A stretch of 8,327 nucleotides of DNA, from assembly GCA_964443075.1 (NCBI GenBank), contig CAYUCB010000330.1, positions 1-8,327 on the forward strand, written 5' to 3'. This stretch comes from DSQQ01 sp964443075. Lineage in GTDB: Bacteria > Chloroflexota > Anaerolineae > 4572-78 > J111. The notes under the pieces were generated by a model. The model was not told the origin of the DNA. It worked only from the letters and a program-made list of their open reading frames with translations, and did not search any database. Below, one piece after another: positions 1 through 6,029 of the stretch. The position numbers and the translations under genes are program-made. The stretch's first letter is position 1. Each line of letters starts with the position of its first letter.

Positions 1-255
1 TCGTTGCAAAAAATAACCGATTTGTAAATTACCCCGCAAATTACCGGAGAACCCAAAATCTCAGGGGCTTAAAAGCCCCTAAAATGTTTCCTGACAACCC
101 GATAGGGCTTTGTTCTTTCAGCACGAAGGCTTCAGCCTGGTGCAATGGAGTTGCGTTGGGAACCCAACCTGCCGACTTTTGCGGTATTGCGTTAAATTTG
201 TGGCCGTGCCAAGTAGATACGGCCTTCGGCCTGTTTAAGGAGGCCCATTTATCAT

Positions 256-287
256 CATCTTCGCGTCTTCGCATCTTCGCATCTTCG
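256..287 (+). repeat. Four tandem copies of an 8-bp unit
   Basis: CATCTTCG occurs at 256-263, 272-279 and 280-287, with a one-base variant CGTCTTCG at 264-271. The array is a perfect head-to-tail 8-bp period and lies outside any gene. It reaches into the putative -35 element of the downstream promoter, so copy-number change could alter upstream promoter sequence. Confidence 0.85.
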
Positions 288-305
288 CCTCATTTATGGT
301 AAAAT
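276..305 (+). promoter_or_regulatory. Putative extended -10 promoter for the zinc-ribbon gene
   Basis: A -10-like TAAAAT at 300-305 is preceded by TGG (297-299), the extended -10 signature. A weak -35-like TTCGCA sits at 276-281, 18 bp upstream. Initiation near 312 would give a leader of about 35 nt carrying AGGAGG at 332-337, nine bases before the ATG at 347. The same TATGGTA core recurs in the promoter proposed before the lipoprotein gene. This is motif matching only. Confidence 0.5.
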
Positions 306-346
306 GCACCCTATAAGCACACCCATACTCCAGGAGGCCCAAAACA

Positions 347-1459
347 ATGGCTCAGAAAACTGTTGGCTACGTTAAACTGGAATGGACTTGCCCCAACTGC
401 CAGACTCGCAACCCCGGCCCGCAGAAAACATGCCGCAATTGCGGTTCGCCGCAGCCCGATACTGTGCAGTTTGAGCAGGCCGCCGAAACTGAAATTGTTA
501 AAGACGAGGCTGAAATTGCCAAAGCCAAAGCCGGGGCCGATATTATCTGCTACTTCTGCAACACCCCCAACCCGGCCGGCTCAAAAACTTGCAGCCAATG
601 CGGGGCCGACCTGACTCAGGGCGCGGCTCGCGCCAGTGGCCAGGTGTTGGGCGCGCTGCAAACCGGCCCGGCTGAACCGATAATCTGTCCCAACTGCGGC
701 CATTCTAACGCCCCTAACGCCCCTCAATGCGCTCAGTGTGGGGCCAGCCTCACCCGCCCCAAAGCGGCCCCACCCCAACCAACCCCGACAGCGAAACCAT
801 CCAAAGGCGGATTTGGGCCAATTGCCATTGGGCTGGTTGTTTTAGGGCTGCTGCTGGTCGGCTGCTGTATCGGCTTTTTTGTGCTATCCAGTCGCACCAC
901 CGACTCCGCGGGCGTGGTTGAGTCGGTCAATTGGCGGCGGGCGATAGTCATCCAGCAATTAATGCCAACTTCTGGTGAAGCCTGGCAAAACGAAATCCCG
1001 GCGGGGGCCGTGACCTCCAGTTGCGTGGAACGCCAACGCGGCACCGAAAGCCGCTTTACCGGCCAAACCCGCGAAGTGTGCGGCACCCCCTACGTTAAAG
1101 ATGCCGGCTCCGGCTATGGCGAGGCCATCCAGGATTGTGAAACCGAACAGGTGTCTGAAGATATACCGGTTTATGATAACTTTTGCCAATATACCGCCAC
1201 CGTTTGGCAAACCGTTGACCAGGCCGTGCTCAGCGGCAATGACTTTAACCCCCGTTGGCCCAACGCCCCGATAACCGGCCGCAATCAACGCGAAGGCAAC
1301 CGCGAAGAAACTTATCAGGTGATTTTTAAGGTGGACGGCAAAACATACACCTACACCCCTGGGGATGAGAACGAATTTAAACAATTTGAGCCGGGCAGCC
1401 GGTGGGTCTTAAAAATTAACGCCTTTGACACTATTACCGGCGTTGAATCTGCCAAGTAA
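347..1459 (+). CDS. Single-pass membrane protein with three N-terminal zinc ribbons
   Basis: The 370-residue product has three evenly built modules, each CxxC-x10-CxxC: Cys15/18/29/32, Cys68/71/82/85 and Cys114/117/128/131. Each has an Asn four residues after the second Cys, and the first has Trp13 two residues before its first Cys, which resembles RanBP2-type zinc fingers. A Pro/Thr/Lys linker (about 138-154) leads to one hydrophobic helix (about 156-180). A polar domain of about 190 residues follows, with four cysteines (226, 245, 264, 280) and aromatic-rich segments. The expected topology is zinc ribbons inside and the Cys-containing domain outside, where disulfides are possible. AGGAGG at 332-337 supports the ATG. 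Function is unknown. Zinc ribbons of this kind often mediate protein or nucleic-acid contacts, so a scaffold or sensor role is only a guess. It appears to be its own transcription unit. Confidence 0.9.
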   Translation: MAQKTVGYVKLEWTCPNCQTRNPGPQKTCRNCGSPQPDTVQFEQAAETEIVKDEAEIAKAKAGADIICYFCNTPNPAGSKTCSQCGADLTQGAARASGQVLGALQTGPAEPIICPNCGHSNAPNAPQCAQCGASLTRPKAAPPQPTPTAKPSKGGFGPIAIGLVVLGLLLVGCCIGFFVLSSRTTDSAGVVESVNWRRAIVIQQLMPTSGEAWQNEIPAGAVTSSCVERQRGTESRFTGQTREVCGTPYVKDAGSGYGEAIQDCETEQVSEDIPVYDNFCQYTATVWQTVDQAVLSGNDFNPRWPNAPITGRNQREGNREETYQVIFKVDGKTYTYTPGDENEFKQFEPGSRWVLKINAFDTITGVESAK

Positions 1460-1468
1460 AATATAATT

Positions 1469-1496
1469 TTGAAATCCTGCCTGATTATGGTAGTAT
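1469..1496 (+). promoter_or_regulatory. Likely promoter of the binding-protein gene
   Basis: TTGAAA at 1469-1474 matches the -35 consensus at five of six positions. It is 16 bp from TAGTAT at 1491-1496, which is preceded by TGG (1488-1490), an extended -10. Initiation near 1503 would leave a leader of about 155 nt before the lipoprotein ATG. It starts ten bases after the stop codon of the zinc-ribbon gene, so the importer operon is probably transcribed independently. An alternative TATAAT at 1462-1467 has no good -35. Confidence 0.6.
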
Positions 1497-1656
1497 GTGG
1501 ACGCTTGGATAGAAGTTTTGAGGCCAAGTAGATGATAACAACAAGAAAGGAGGATAACCGCTCCACAAAAAAAATACCCAATTAGATTTGTTCAAAATTG
1601 GTTAGAAGTTAATGTTTTACTCAGTTTGCCTTCATAATTAGAAGGAGGAGATTTCT
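1497..1656 (+). promoter_or_regulatory. Long, possibly structured 5' leader of the binding-protein gene
   Basis: About 155 nt separate the predicted start of transcription from the ATG at 1657. Possible pairings are GTGGA (1497-1501) with TCCAC (1562-1566), CTTGG (1504-1508) with CCAAG (1524-1528), and CCAATT (1578-1583) with AATTGG (1596-1601). A perfect ribosome binding site, AAGGAGG at 1547-1553, has no start codon at a useful distance. The real one for the lipoprotein is AAGGAGG at 1642-1648, eight bases before the ATG. I do not recognise a known riboswitch, and the purine riboswitch core is not apparent. Confidence 0.4.
1532..1585 (+). other. Possible 17-codon leader ORF upstream of the binding-protein gene
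   Basis: ATG at 1532 opens a 17-codon frame ending at TAG 1583-1585. GAGG (1520-1523) lies eight bases before it and sits in the loop of a possible CTTGG/CCAAG hairpin. The peptide is basic and hydrophilic (begins MITTRKED, ends KKIPN), and an orphan AAGGAGG lies inside the frame. Its position in the leader suggests a regulatory upstream ORF, but an ORF this short can occur by chance. Confidence 0.2.
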
Positions 1657-2955
1657 ATGAAACGCTTTATCTCAATAACTATCTTAATTCTCACCCTGGC
1701 TCTATTAGCAGCCTGCGGTGGCGCTCCGGCCGCGACGCCGGCTCCCGAAAAACCAACCGCAGCCCCGGCTACAGAACAACCCGCCGCCGAAAAACCGGCC
1801 GAAGCCGCGGCTACAGAACAAGCCGCCGAAGCTGGCGATGCCGCTGGCAAATATCAAATTCCGGCGATTGAAGAAGGAAAAACTAACGTGGCCTTTGTCT
1901 ATGTTGGGCCACACGATGACGGTGGTTGGACTCAATCCCACGATGTAGGCCGTCAGTGGGTAGAAAAGAACGTTGAAAACGTCCATACTGTTTACGTAGA
2001 AAACGTGGCCGAAGGCGCCGACGCCGAGCAGGTCATTCGCTCGTTGGCCCGCAAAGGCTTTAACGTTATCTTTACCACCTCTTTTGGCTTTATGGATGCT
2101 TCCGAAGCTGTGGCCAATGAATTTCCTGATGTCAATATCATCCACGTCAGCGGCTTCAAATCCAATGGCGAGAACTTTGGCAACCTGTTTGGGGCGATGG
2201 AAAATATAAAATACCTGGCCGGGATGCTGGCCGGGTCGCGGGCCAAAGTAGATGGCAATACCAAATTGGGCTATATCGCCACCTTCCCCATCCCTGAAGA
2301 ACTGCGCCTGGGCAACGCCTTTGCTCTGGGTATGCAAAAAACCTGCCCGGAATGTAAACTGGATGTGCGCTGGATTTTCTCCTGGCACGACCCCATCAAA
2401 GAAAAAGAAGCGGCCAATTCGCTGTTTGACGGCGGCGCTCAGGTGGTAATGACCGGGGCCGACACCCCTGCCCCCGCCGAAGCCGCGCCCGAAGGCAAAT
2501 GGGGTATCACCTACGACTACTCCGGCAACTGCACCAGCCCCCAATGTTTAACCTCGATGTACTGGAATTGGGCCCCGGTCTATGCCCGCATTGTTAAAGA
2601 ATCGGCTGCCGGTACCTGGAAAGGCGGCTCTGAATACTTTGACGCCGACAGCAACGCCCTCGGTCTCTTGGGCTTTATGGAAGGCGAAACGGCCCAACCC
2701 GGCGTAAAAGATTTGCCCGCAGAAGACCTGGCGCTTATTAAAGACACGCTGGCTAAGATGCTTAAGGGTGAATTTACCCGTTTTGATGTCTTTAAAGGCC
2801 CCATTAAAGACAACCAGGGCAACGTTATTCTGGCCGAAGGCGTTAGCATGGAACAGGCCGACCTGGATGGCTTTAAGCAGTTTGGCAGCCCCTGCAAAAC
2901 CTGTATGTACTGGTGGAATGAGAACATCACCGCCGAATTGCCCGAATTGAAATAA
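1657..2955 (+). CDS. BMP-family ABC importer substrate-binding lipoprotein (Med/PnrA-like)
   Basis: This 432-residue lipoprotein should capture the solute outside the membrane for the ABC importer encoded downstream. Residues 1-20 form a type II signal peptide with lipobox LAAC (Cys20 lipidated). Residues 21-64 are a low-complexity Ala/Pro/Glu/Thr tether with a 42-bp internal DNA repeat (CGGCTACAGAACAA at 1766-1779 and 1808-1821). The BMP domain starts near 75: VAFVYVGP, then GGWTQSHDVGR (89-99), EGADAEQVIR (119-128), TTSFGFMD (140-147), EFPDVNIIHVSG (155-166) and KYLAGMLAG (185-193). The GWT-type N-terminus differs from the DxSFNQ type of T. pallidum PnrA, so purine/nucleoside binding is likely by family, but the exact ligand is open. 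Six cysteines in three close pairs (230/233, 292/297, 413/416) are unusual and probably form disulfides. Start supported by AAGGAGG eight bases upstream. Confidence 0.92.
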   Translation: MKRFISITILILTLALLAACGGAPAATPAPEKPTAAPATEQPAAEKPAEAAATEQAAEAGDAAGKYQIPAIEEGKTNVAFVYVGPHDDGGWTQSHDVGRQWVEKNVENVHTVYVENVAEGADAEQVIRSLARKGFNVIFTTSFGFMDASEAVANEFPDVNIIHVSGFKSNGENFGNLFGAMENIKYLAGMLAGSRAKVDGNTKLGYIATFPIPEELRLGNAFALGMQKTCPECKLDVRWIFSWHDPIKEKEAANSLFDGGAQVVMTGADTPAPAEAAPEGKWGITYDYSGNCTSPQCLTSMYWNWAPVYARIVKESAAGTWKGGSEYFDADSNALGLLGFMEGETAQPGVKDLPAEDLALIKDTLAKMLKGEFTRFDVFKGPIKDNQGNVILAEGVSMEQADLDGFKQFGSPCKTCMYWWNENITAELPELK

Positions 2956-2996
2956 ACCCGCCCTTAGAGAGGGGGCATACCCCGTTTCTATGGCGA

Positions 2997-3030
2997 AGAC
3001 CCTAAAGGTTTTTGAAACCTTTAGGGTCTA
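2997..3030. repeat. Perfect 15-bp-stem palindromic repeat, copy 1
   Basis: The arm AGACCCTAAAGGTTT (2997-3011) pairs perfectly with 3015-3029 around a TTG loop. The same design recurs at 7007-7040: identical length, identical outer AGACCC/GGGTCT and identical loop, with three stem pairs changed in a compensatory way. Copy 1 lies 42 bases after the lipoprotein stop. It lacks a following T-run, so it may protect the mRNA 3' end or slow polymerase rather than terminate. It is probably a member of a dispersed intergenic palindrome family. Confidence 0.85.
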
Positions 3031-3040
3031 GATTAGCTCT

Positions 3041-3127
3041 AAATAAAATAGGGCGAAGCCCAGATTGGTTTCGTAGCTCTCCTTAACGAGCATCTTAAAA
3101 CTCTGGCTGGCTTCGCCCTCTTTATTA
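3041..3127. terminator. Stem-loop with flanking A- and T-rich tails, possible attenuator/terminator
   Basis: GGGCGAAGCC (3051-3060) pairs perfectly with GGCTTCGCCC (3109-3118). Pairing extends inward as CAGA (3061-3064) with TCTG (3102-3105) past a small bulge, and outward loosely through AATAAAATA and TCTTTATTA. The T-rich tail on the + strand and A-rich lead on the other side could make it a weak bidirectional terminator. It lies between the binding-protein and ATPase genes, where partial termination would leave more SBP than membrane subunits. The loop is long (about 37 nt), so a mobile-repeat origin is also possible. Confidence 0.45.
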
Positions 3128-3135
3128 GCAAAACC

Positions 3136-3199
3136 AGGTGACAGTCACTTAAAAAGACACAATACGATCCAATCATGGTGCTAAAAGTGACTGTCACCT
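3136..3199. repeat. Inverted pair of GTGACNGTCAC dyads upstream of the ATPase gene
   Basis: AGGTGACAGTCACTT (3136-3150) is the exact reverse complement of 3185-3199, giving 15-bp perfect arms around a 34-bp centre. Each arm also contains its own odd palindrome, GTGAC-N-GTCAC (3138-3148 and 3187-3197), with centres 49 bp apart. The right arm ends 15 bases before the ATPase ATG. Twin symmetric sites suggest a dimeric regulator's operator. Alternatively, the whole could be a REP/MITE-like element. A weak extended -10 (TGC-TAAAAG, 3179-3187) overlaps the right arm but lacks a clear -35. Confidence 0.6.
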
Positions 3200-3214
3200 C
3201 AACAGGAAACCCTG

Positions 3215-4744
3215 ATGACTCAAACACCTTTCGCTGTTGAAATGCAAGACATCGTCATCCGTTTCCCCGGCGTGCTGGCCAATGACCACGTCAATTTTAA
3301 CCTGCAACAGGGCGAAATTCACGCCCTGCTAGGCGAAAATGGCGCGGGCAAAAGCACGCTCATGAATGTCCTCTCTGGCCTGTATAAACCCAACTCCGGC
3401 ATCATCAAAGTTTACGGCCAACCCGTTCATCTTAACTCGCCCCGCGACGCCATTACCAAAGGGATTGGCATGGTTCACCAACATTTTATGCTGGTGCCCA
3501 CTCAAACCGTCACCGAAAATATCCTCTTGGGGTTAAACGAACCTCGCTTTTTTATGAACCTGCGGGCTTACGACCAGAAAATTTTAGATTTACAAGAACA
3601 GTTTGGCCTGCGGGTTGACCCCACCGCCAAAATCTGGCAATTGTCGGTCGGCGAGCAGCAGCGGGTGGAAATTCTTAAAACCCTCTATCGTGGGGCCACT
3701 ATTTTAATTATGGACGAACCAACGGCGGTGCTGGCTCCGCAAGAGATTGACGAGTTGATGGCGACCCTGCGGGCCATGGTGGCTAAAGGTAAGTCTATCG
3801 TCTTTATCAGCCACAAACTGCACGAAGTGACCGCCATTGCCAACCGGGTAACGGTTCTGCGCAAGGGTAAAGTAACCGCCGAGGGCCACAGCATGACCGG
3901 TTTAACCAAGTCCGACCTGGCTCGGTTAATGGTGGGGCGCGATGTAATTTTTACGGTACAAAAAACGCCTCACCAGCCGGGTAAAGTGGTCCTGGATATG
4001 CGTGATGTCCAGGCCGAGAATGACAAGGGGGTGCCGGCCCTGCGAGGCGTATCGCTAGAGGTGCGCGCCGGCGAAATCTTGGGCCTGGCCGGGGTGGCCG
4101 GCAACGGTCAGCGAGAAATAGCCGAAGTTATCACCGGCTTACGTCCGTGCCAGGGCACGATTGCCATCAGCGGCCAAAATGTCGCCAATCAGCCGCCTAT
4201 TACGGCTATTCGCAACGGGGTGTCTCACGTGCCCGAAGACCGCAGCAAAGTTGGCACTGCCCCCAATCTCAGCATCGCCGAAAACACCATTCTAAAAAAT
4301 TATCGTCAGGCCCCCATTGGCAATGGTTGGACCATTAACTTTACGACGGTCCATCAACAGGCCGAAAAGCTAAAAACCCAATATGCCATTCTGGCCCCCA
4401 GTGTAAAGACTCCGGCGCGCAAGCTCTCCGGCGGCAATTTGCAAAAAGTCATCCTGGCTCGTGAGATTTCGGCTCAGCCCAAATTGATGGTCGCCATGCA
4501 GCCTACGCGGGGCCTGGATGTGGGAGCCATCGAGTCTATCCAAACTCTGCTGCTGGAACAGCGTGAGGCCGGGGCTGCCATTCTGCTTATCTCCGAAGAG
4601 TTAGAAGAACTATTAGCCCTGAGCGACCGCCTGGCCGTTATTTATGACGGCCAAATAATGGGCATTGTCTCCATCGAGCAGGCTGATATTAACGACATCG
4701 GCTTGATGATGACCGGCAGTAAGCTGGAAACAGTAACGCAATAA
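3215..4744 (+). CDS. Nucleoside/sugar-type ABC importer double ATPase subunit
   Basis: This 509-residue cytoplasmic protein carries two fused nucleotide-binding domains that power the two permeases encoded next. Domain 1 is intact: Walker A GENGAGKST (40-48), signature LSVGEQQR (143-150), Walker B LIMDEPT (164-170) and switch His200. Domain 2 has GVAGNGQRE (293-301) in place of Walker A, HVPEDR (338-343), LSGGNLQK (404-411), AMQPTRGLD (427-435) with Gln for the catalytic Glu, and LISEELEE instead of a switch His. These substitutions are normal for the nucleoside/ribose importer family (NupO/PnrC/RbsA type), which has one catalytic and one degenerate site, so they do not indicate decay. AGGA at 3204-3207 lies seven bases before the ATG. 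The next gene's AAGGAGG overlaps this gene's stop codon, indicating co-transcription. Confidence 0.95.
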   Translation: MTQTPFAVEMQDIVIRFPGVLANDHVNFNLQQGEIHALLGENGAGKSTLMNVLSGLYKPNSGIIKVYGQPVHLNSPRDAITKGIGMVHQHFMLVPTQTVTENILLGLNEPRFFMNLRAYDQKILDLQEQFGLRVDPTAKIWQLSVGEQQRVEILKTLYRGATILIMDEPTAVLAPQEIDELMATLRAMVAKGKSIVFISHKLHEVTAIANRVTVLRKGKVTAEGHSMTGLTKSDLARLMVGRDVIFTVQKTPHQPGKVVLDMRDVQAENDKGVPALRGVSLEVRAGEILGLAGVAGNGQREIAEVITGLRPCQGTIAISGQNVANQPPITAIRNGVSHVPEDRSKVGTAPNLSIAENTILKNYRQAPIGNGWTINFTTVHQQAEKLKTQYAILAPSVKTPARKLSGGNLQKVILAREISAQPKLMVAMQPTRGLDVGAIESIQTLLLEQREAGAAILLISEELEELLALSDRLAVIYDGQIMGIVSIEQADINDIGLMMTGSKLETVTQ

Positions 4745-4761
4745 GGAGGCCAGGAAAAGCT

Positions 4762-5880
4762 ATGTCAAGTATGAGTACTGAAGGCCGGGGCTGGCATTTG
4801 CCCTATAGCCTGACCTTAGAAAAACGCGTTGAAGATTTACCTCGCTGGATGCCGGCGGCGACCTCGGTGGGGTCGGTGGTGCTGGCCTTCATCATCAGCG
4901 GCGTCATCCTCAAGTTAGCCGGCGGGCAGCCGCTTGAGGTGGCCCGCTTTGCGTACGAGGCCACCTTTGGCAGTTGGGCCGTTTTTTCCGACACCCTGGT
5001 TAAAGCCACGCCCTTGATTTTGGTCGGTCTGGCCTGTACGGTAGCTTTTAAAATGAAGCTATGGAACATTGGCGCGGAAGGGCAATTTTACCTGGGCGCA
5101 TTTGGGGCCAGCCTGGTGATTCTGGTACCGTTGGTGCCGCCCGGCACGCCTAAAGCGCTGGTGCTGGGCCTGATGATGGTGATGGGGATGCTCGGCGGCG
5201 CTATTTGGGCCTTTTTCCCCGGCTATTTAAAGGCTCATTTTAATATTAACGAAATTATCACCACCCTGATGCTGAATTATGTCGCCATCTTATGGAATAA
5301 CTTTTGGATTTTCAACACCTGGAGCGACGCCGGTTTCCAGATGACCCCTACCTTTGATAAAGCCGCCTGGCTGCCCCGGCTGGCCGATTACGCCCGCGAG
5401 TATAAGGCCTTTTCCGGCATTACCCTCCATCTGGGGTTTATTATCGCTCTGATAGCCGCCGTAATCATCTGGTGGATTCTTGAGCGCAGCCGGTGGGGTT
5501 ACGAAATCAAACTCATCGGCGACAACCCGCACGCCGCCCGTTACGCCGGCATCAACATTGCTCGCAATATTATTCTGGTGATGATGCTTTCCGGGGCGCT
5601 GGCCGGTTTGGCCGGTATGTCAGAAATCAGTGGGGTAGTGCATCGGCTGCAAGAGCGCATTTCACCGGGCTACGGTTTTACCGGCATTATCATCGCCTGG
5701 TTGGCTAAACTCAACCCCTTTGGCGTGGTGCTGGTTTCCATTTTTTTTGGAGCGCTCATCCTGGCCGGGCGAGAAATTCAACCCTCTGGCCTGCCGCTGT
5801 TACTGCAAGGCATCATCCTGTTTATGGTTATCAGCAGTGATGTGCTGCTGCGCTACAAAATTCGGCTAACGCGGGCATGA
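4762..5880 (+). CDS. Nucleoside-type ABC importer permease, larger subunit
   Basis: This 372-residue integral membrane protein of the BPD_transp_2 (branched-chain amino acid/ribose/nucleoside) permease family corresponds to the NupP/PnrD-type larger subunit. After a polar N-terminus of about 35 residues, hydrophobic spans fall near 36-55, 78-97, 109-125, 132-152, 165-183, 219-241, 268-285, 305-336 and 343-360. Family motifs are LWNIGAEGQFYLGA (100-113), FNINEIITTLMLNYVA (160-175), GDNPHAARYAGI (253-264) and GYGFTGIIIAWLAKLNP (303-319). It should pair with the second permease to form the translocation path. Two ribosome sites precede the ATG: AAGGAGG overlapping the ATPase stop, and AGGA at 4752-4755 at a better distance. 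Met4 at 4771 is an alternative start. Seventeen bases separate it from the ATPase gene. Confidence 0.95.
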   Translation: MSSMSTEGRGWHLPYSLTLEKRVEDLPRWMPAATSVGSVVLAFIISGVILKLAGGQPLEVARFAYEATFGSWAVFSDTLVKATPLILVGLACTVAFKMKLWNIGAEGQFYLGAFGASLVILVPLVPPGTPKALVLGLMMVMGMLGGAIWAFFPGYLKAHFNINEIITTLMLNYVAILWNNFWIFNTWSDAGFQMTPTFDKAAWLPRLADYAREYKAFSGITLHLGFIIALIAAVIIWWILERSRWGYEIKLIGDNPHAARYAGINIARNIILVMMLSGALAGLAGMSEISGVVHRLQERISPGYGFTGIIIAWLAKLNPFGVVLVSIFFGALILAGREIQPSGLPLLLQGIILFMVISSDVLLRYKIRLTRA

Positions 5881-5930
5881 TTTACACTAAACTGCCACAC
5901 GCCCTTCGCTGATTTCGTTTAGGAATAAGA

Positions 5931-6007
5931 ATTAAATAATTTGCCCCCTATTCTCGTTCCCACGCTTCGCAGTGAGTTTGGGAACGAGAATGGGGAAGTT
6001 ATTTAAT
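5931..6007. repeat. Nested 77-bp imperfect palindrome between the two permease genes
   Basis: Three concentric arms are visible. ATTAAATAA (5931-5939) pairs with TTATTTAAT (5999-6007), CCCC (5945-5948) with GGGG (5992-5995), and ATTCTCGTTCCCA (5950-5962) with TGGGAACGAGAAT (5979-5991), around a 16-base loop. It fills most of the 149-bp gap separating two subunits that in this family are normally adjacent or overlapping. The inner CTCGTTCCCACGC core resembles REP/MITE-type palindromes common in environmental bacteria. This suggests insertion into the operon. It has no T-run, so it should not stop transcription fully. Confidence 0.75.
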
Positions 6008-6029
6008 CCACAATCCTTAGGGAGGCCCA

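Larger units (their letters stand above)
1..346. other. Palindrome-rich non-coding stretch upstream of the zinc-ribbon gene
   Basis: I see no convincing gene here. The open frames that cross it (for example 84-302 on + and 41-274 on -) have no ribosome binding site, low-plausibility composition, and run straight through hairpins. Visible structure includes AAATTACC repeated directly at 26-33 and 38-45, and a compact hairpin at 63-80 (AGGGGCTT/AAGCCCCT). Further hairpins lie at 121-143 (GCAC+AGGC pairing with GCCT+GTGC), 155-168 (GTTGGG-AA-CCCAAC) and 202-231, where GGCCGT/ACGGCC competes with GGCC-TTC-GGCC. The end carries an 8-bp tandem repeat and a promoter, listed separately. The rest may be remnants of small palindromic repeats, but no complete element can be defined. 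Confidence 0.6.

Noticed and set aside
26..45. AAATTACC direct repeats as replication-origin iterons
   Set aside because: There are only two exact copies, with no DnaA-box cluster or replication gene nearby.
41..302. Open frames of about 70-77 residues on both strands
   Set aside because: Neither has a ribosome site, both run through several hairpins and the 8-bp tandem repeat, and neither has a recognisable domain.
1462..1467. TATAAT as a -10 box for the lipoprotein gene
   Set aside because: It has no matching -35 at 16-18 bp, whereas the promoter at 1469-1496 fits better.
1419..1470. AACGCC/GGCGTT hairpin near the end of the zinc-ribbon gene as a terminator
   Set aside because: It is a six-pair stem inside coding sequence with the T-rich segment about 20 bases away.
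1705..2544. Long 279-residue open frame on the minus strand
   Set aside because: It lies fully opposite the clear BMP lipoprotein gene, is Gly/Phe-rich as expected from antisense of GC-rich codons, and has no family motif.
2960..2983. Small hairpins just after the lipoprotein stop (GCCC/GGGC and GGGG-CATA-CCCC)
   Set aside because: The stems are only four base pairs, mutually exclusive and have no T-run, so they are not a credible terminator.
2997..3199. CRISPR array
   Set aside because: The repeats are palindromes of differing sequence rather than regularly spaced identical direct repeats, and there are no cas genes.
4091..4550. Apparent loss of Walker A lysine, catalytic Glu and switch His in the second ATPase domain
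   Set aside because: These changes (GVAGNGQRE, AMQPTRGLD, LISEELEE) are the family norm for nucleoside/ribose-type fused ATPases, so they are not a defect.
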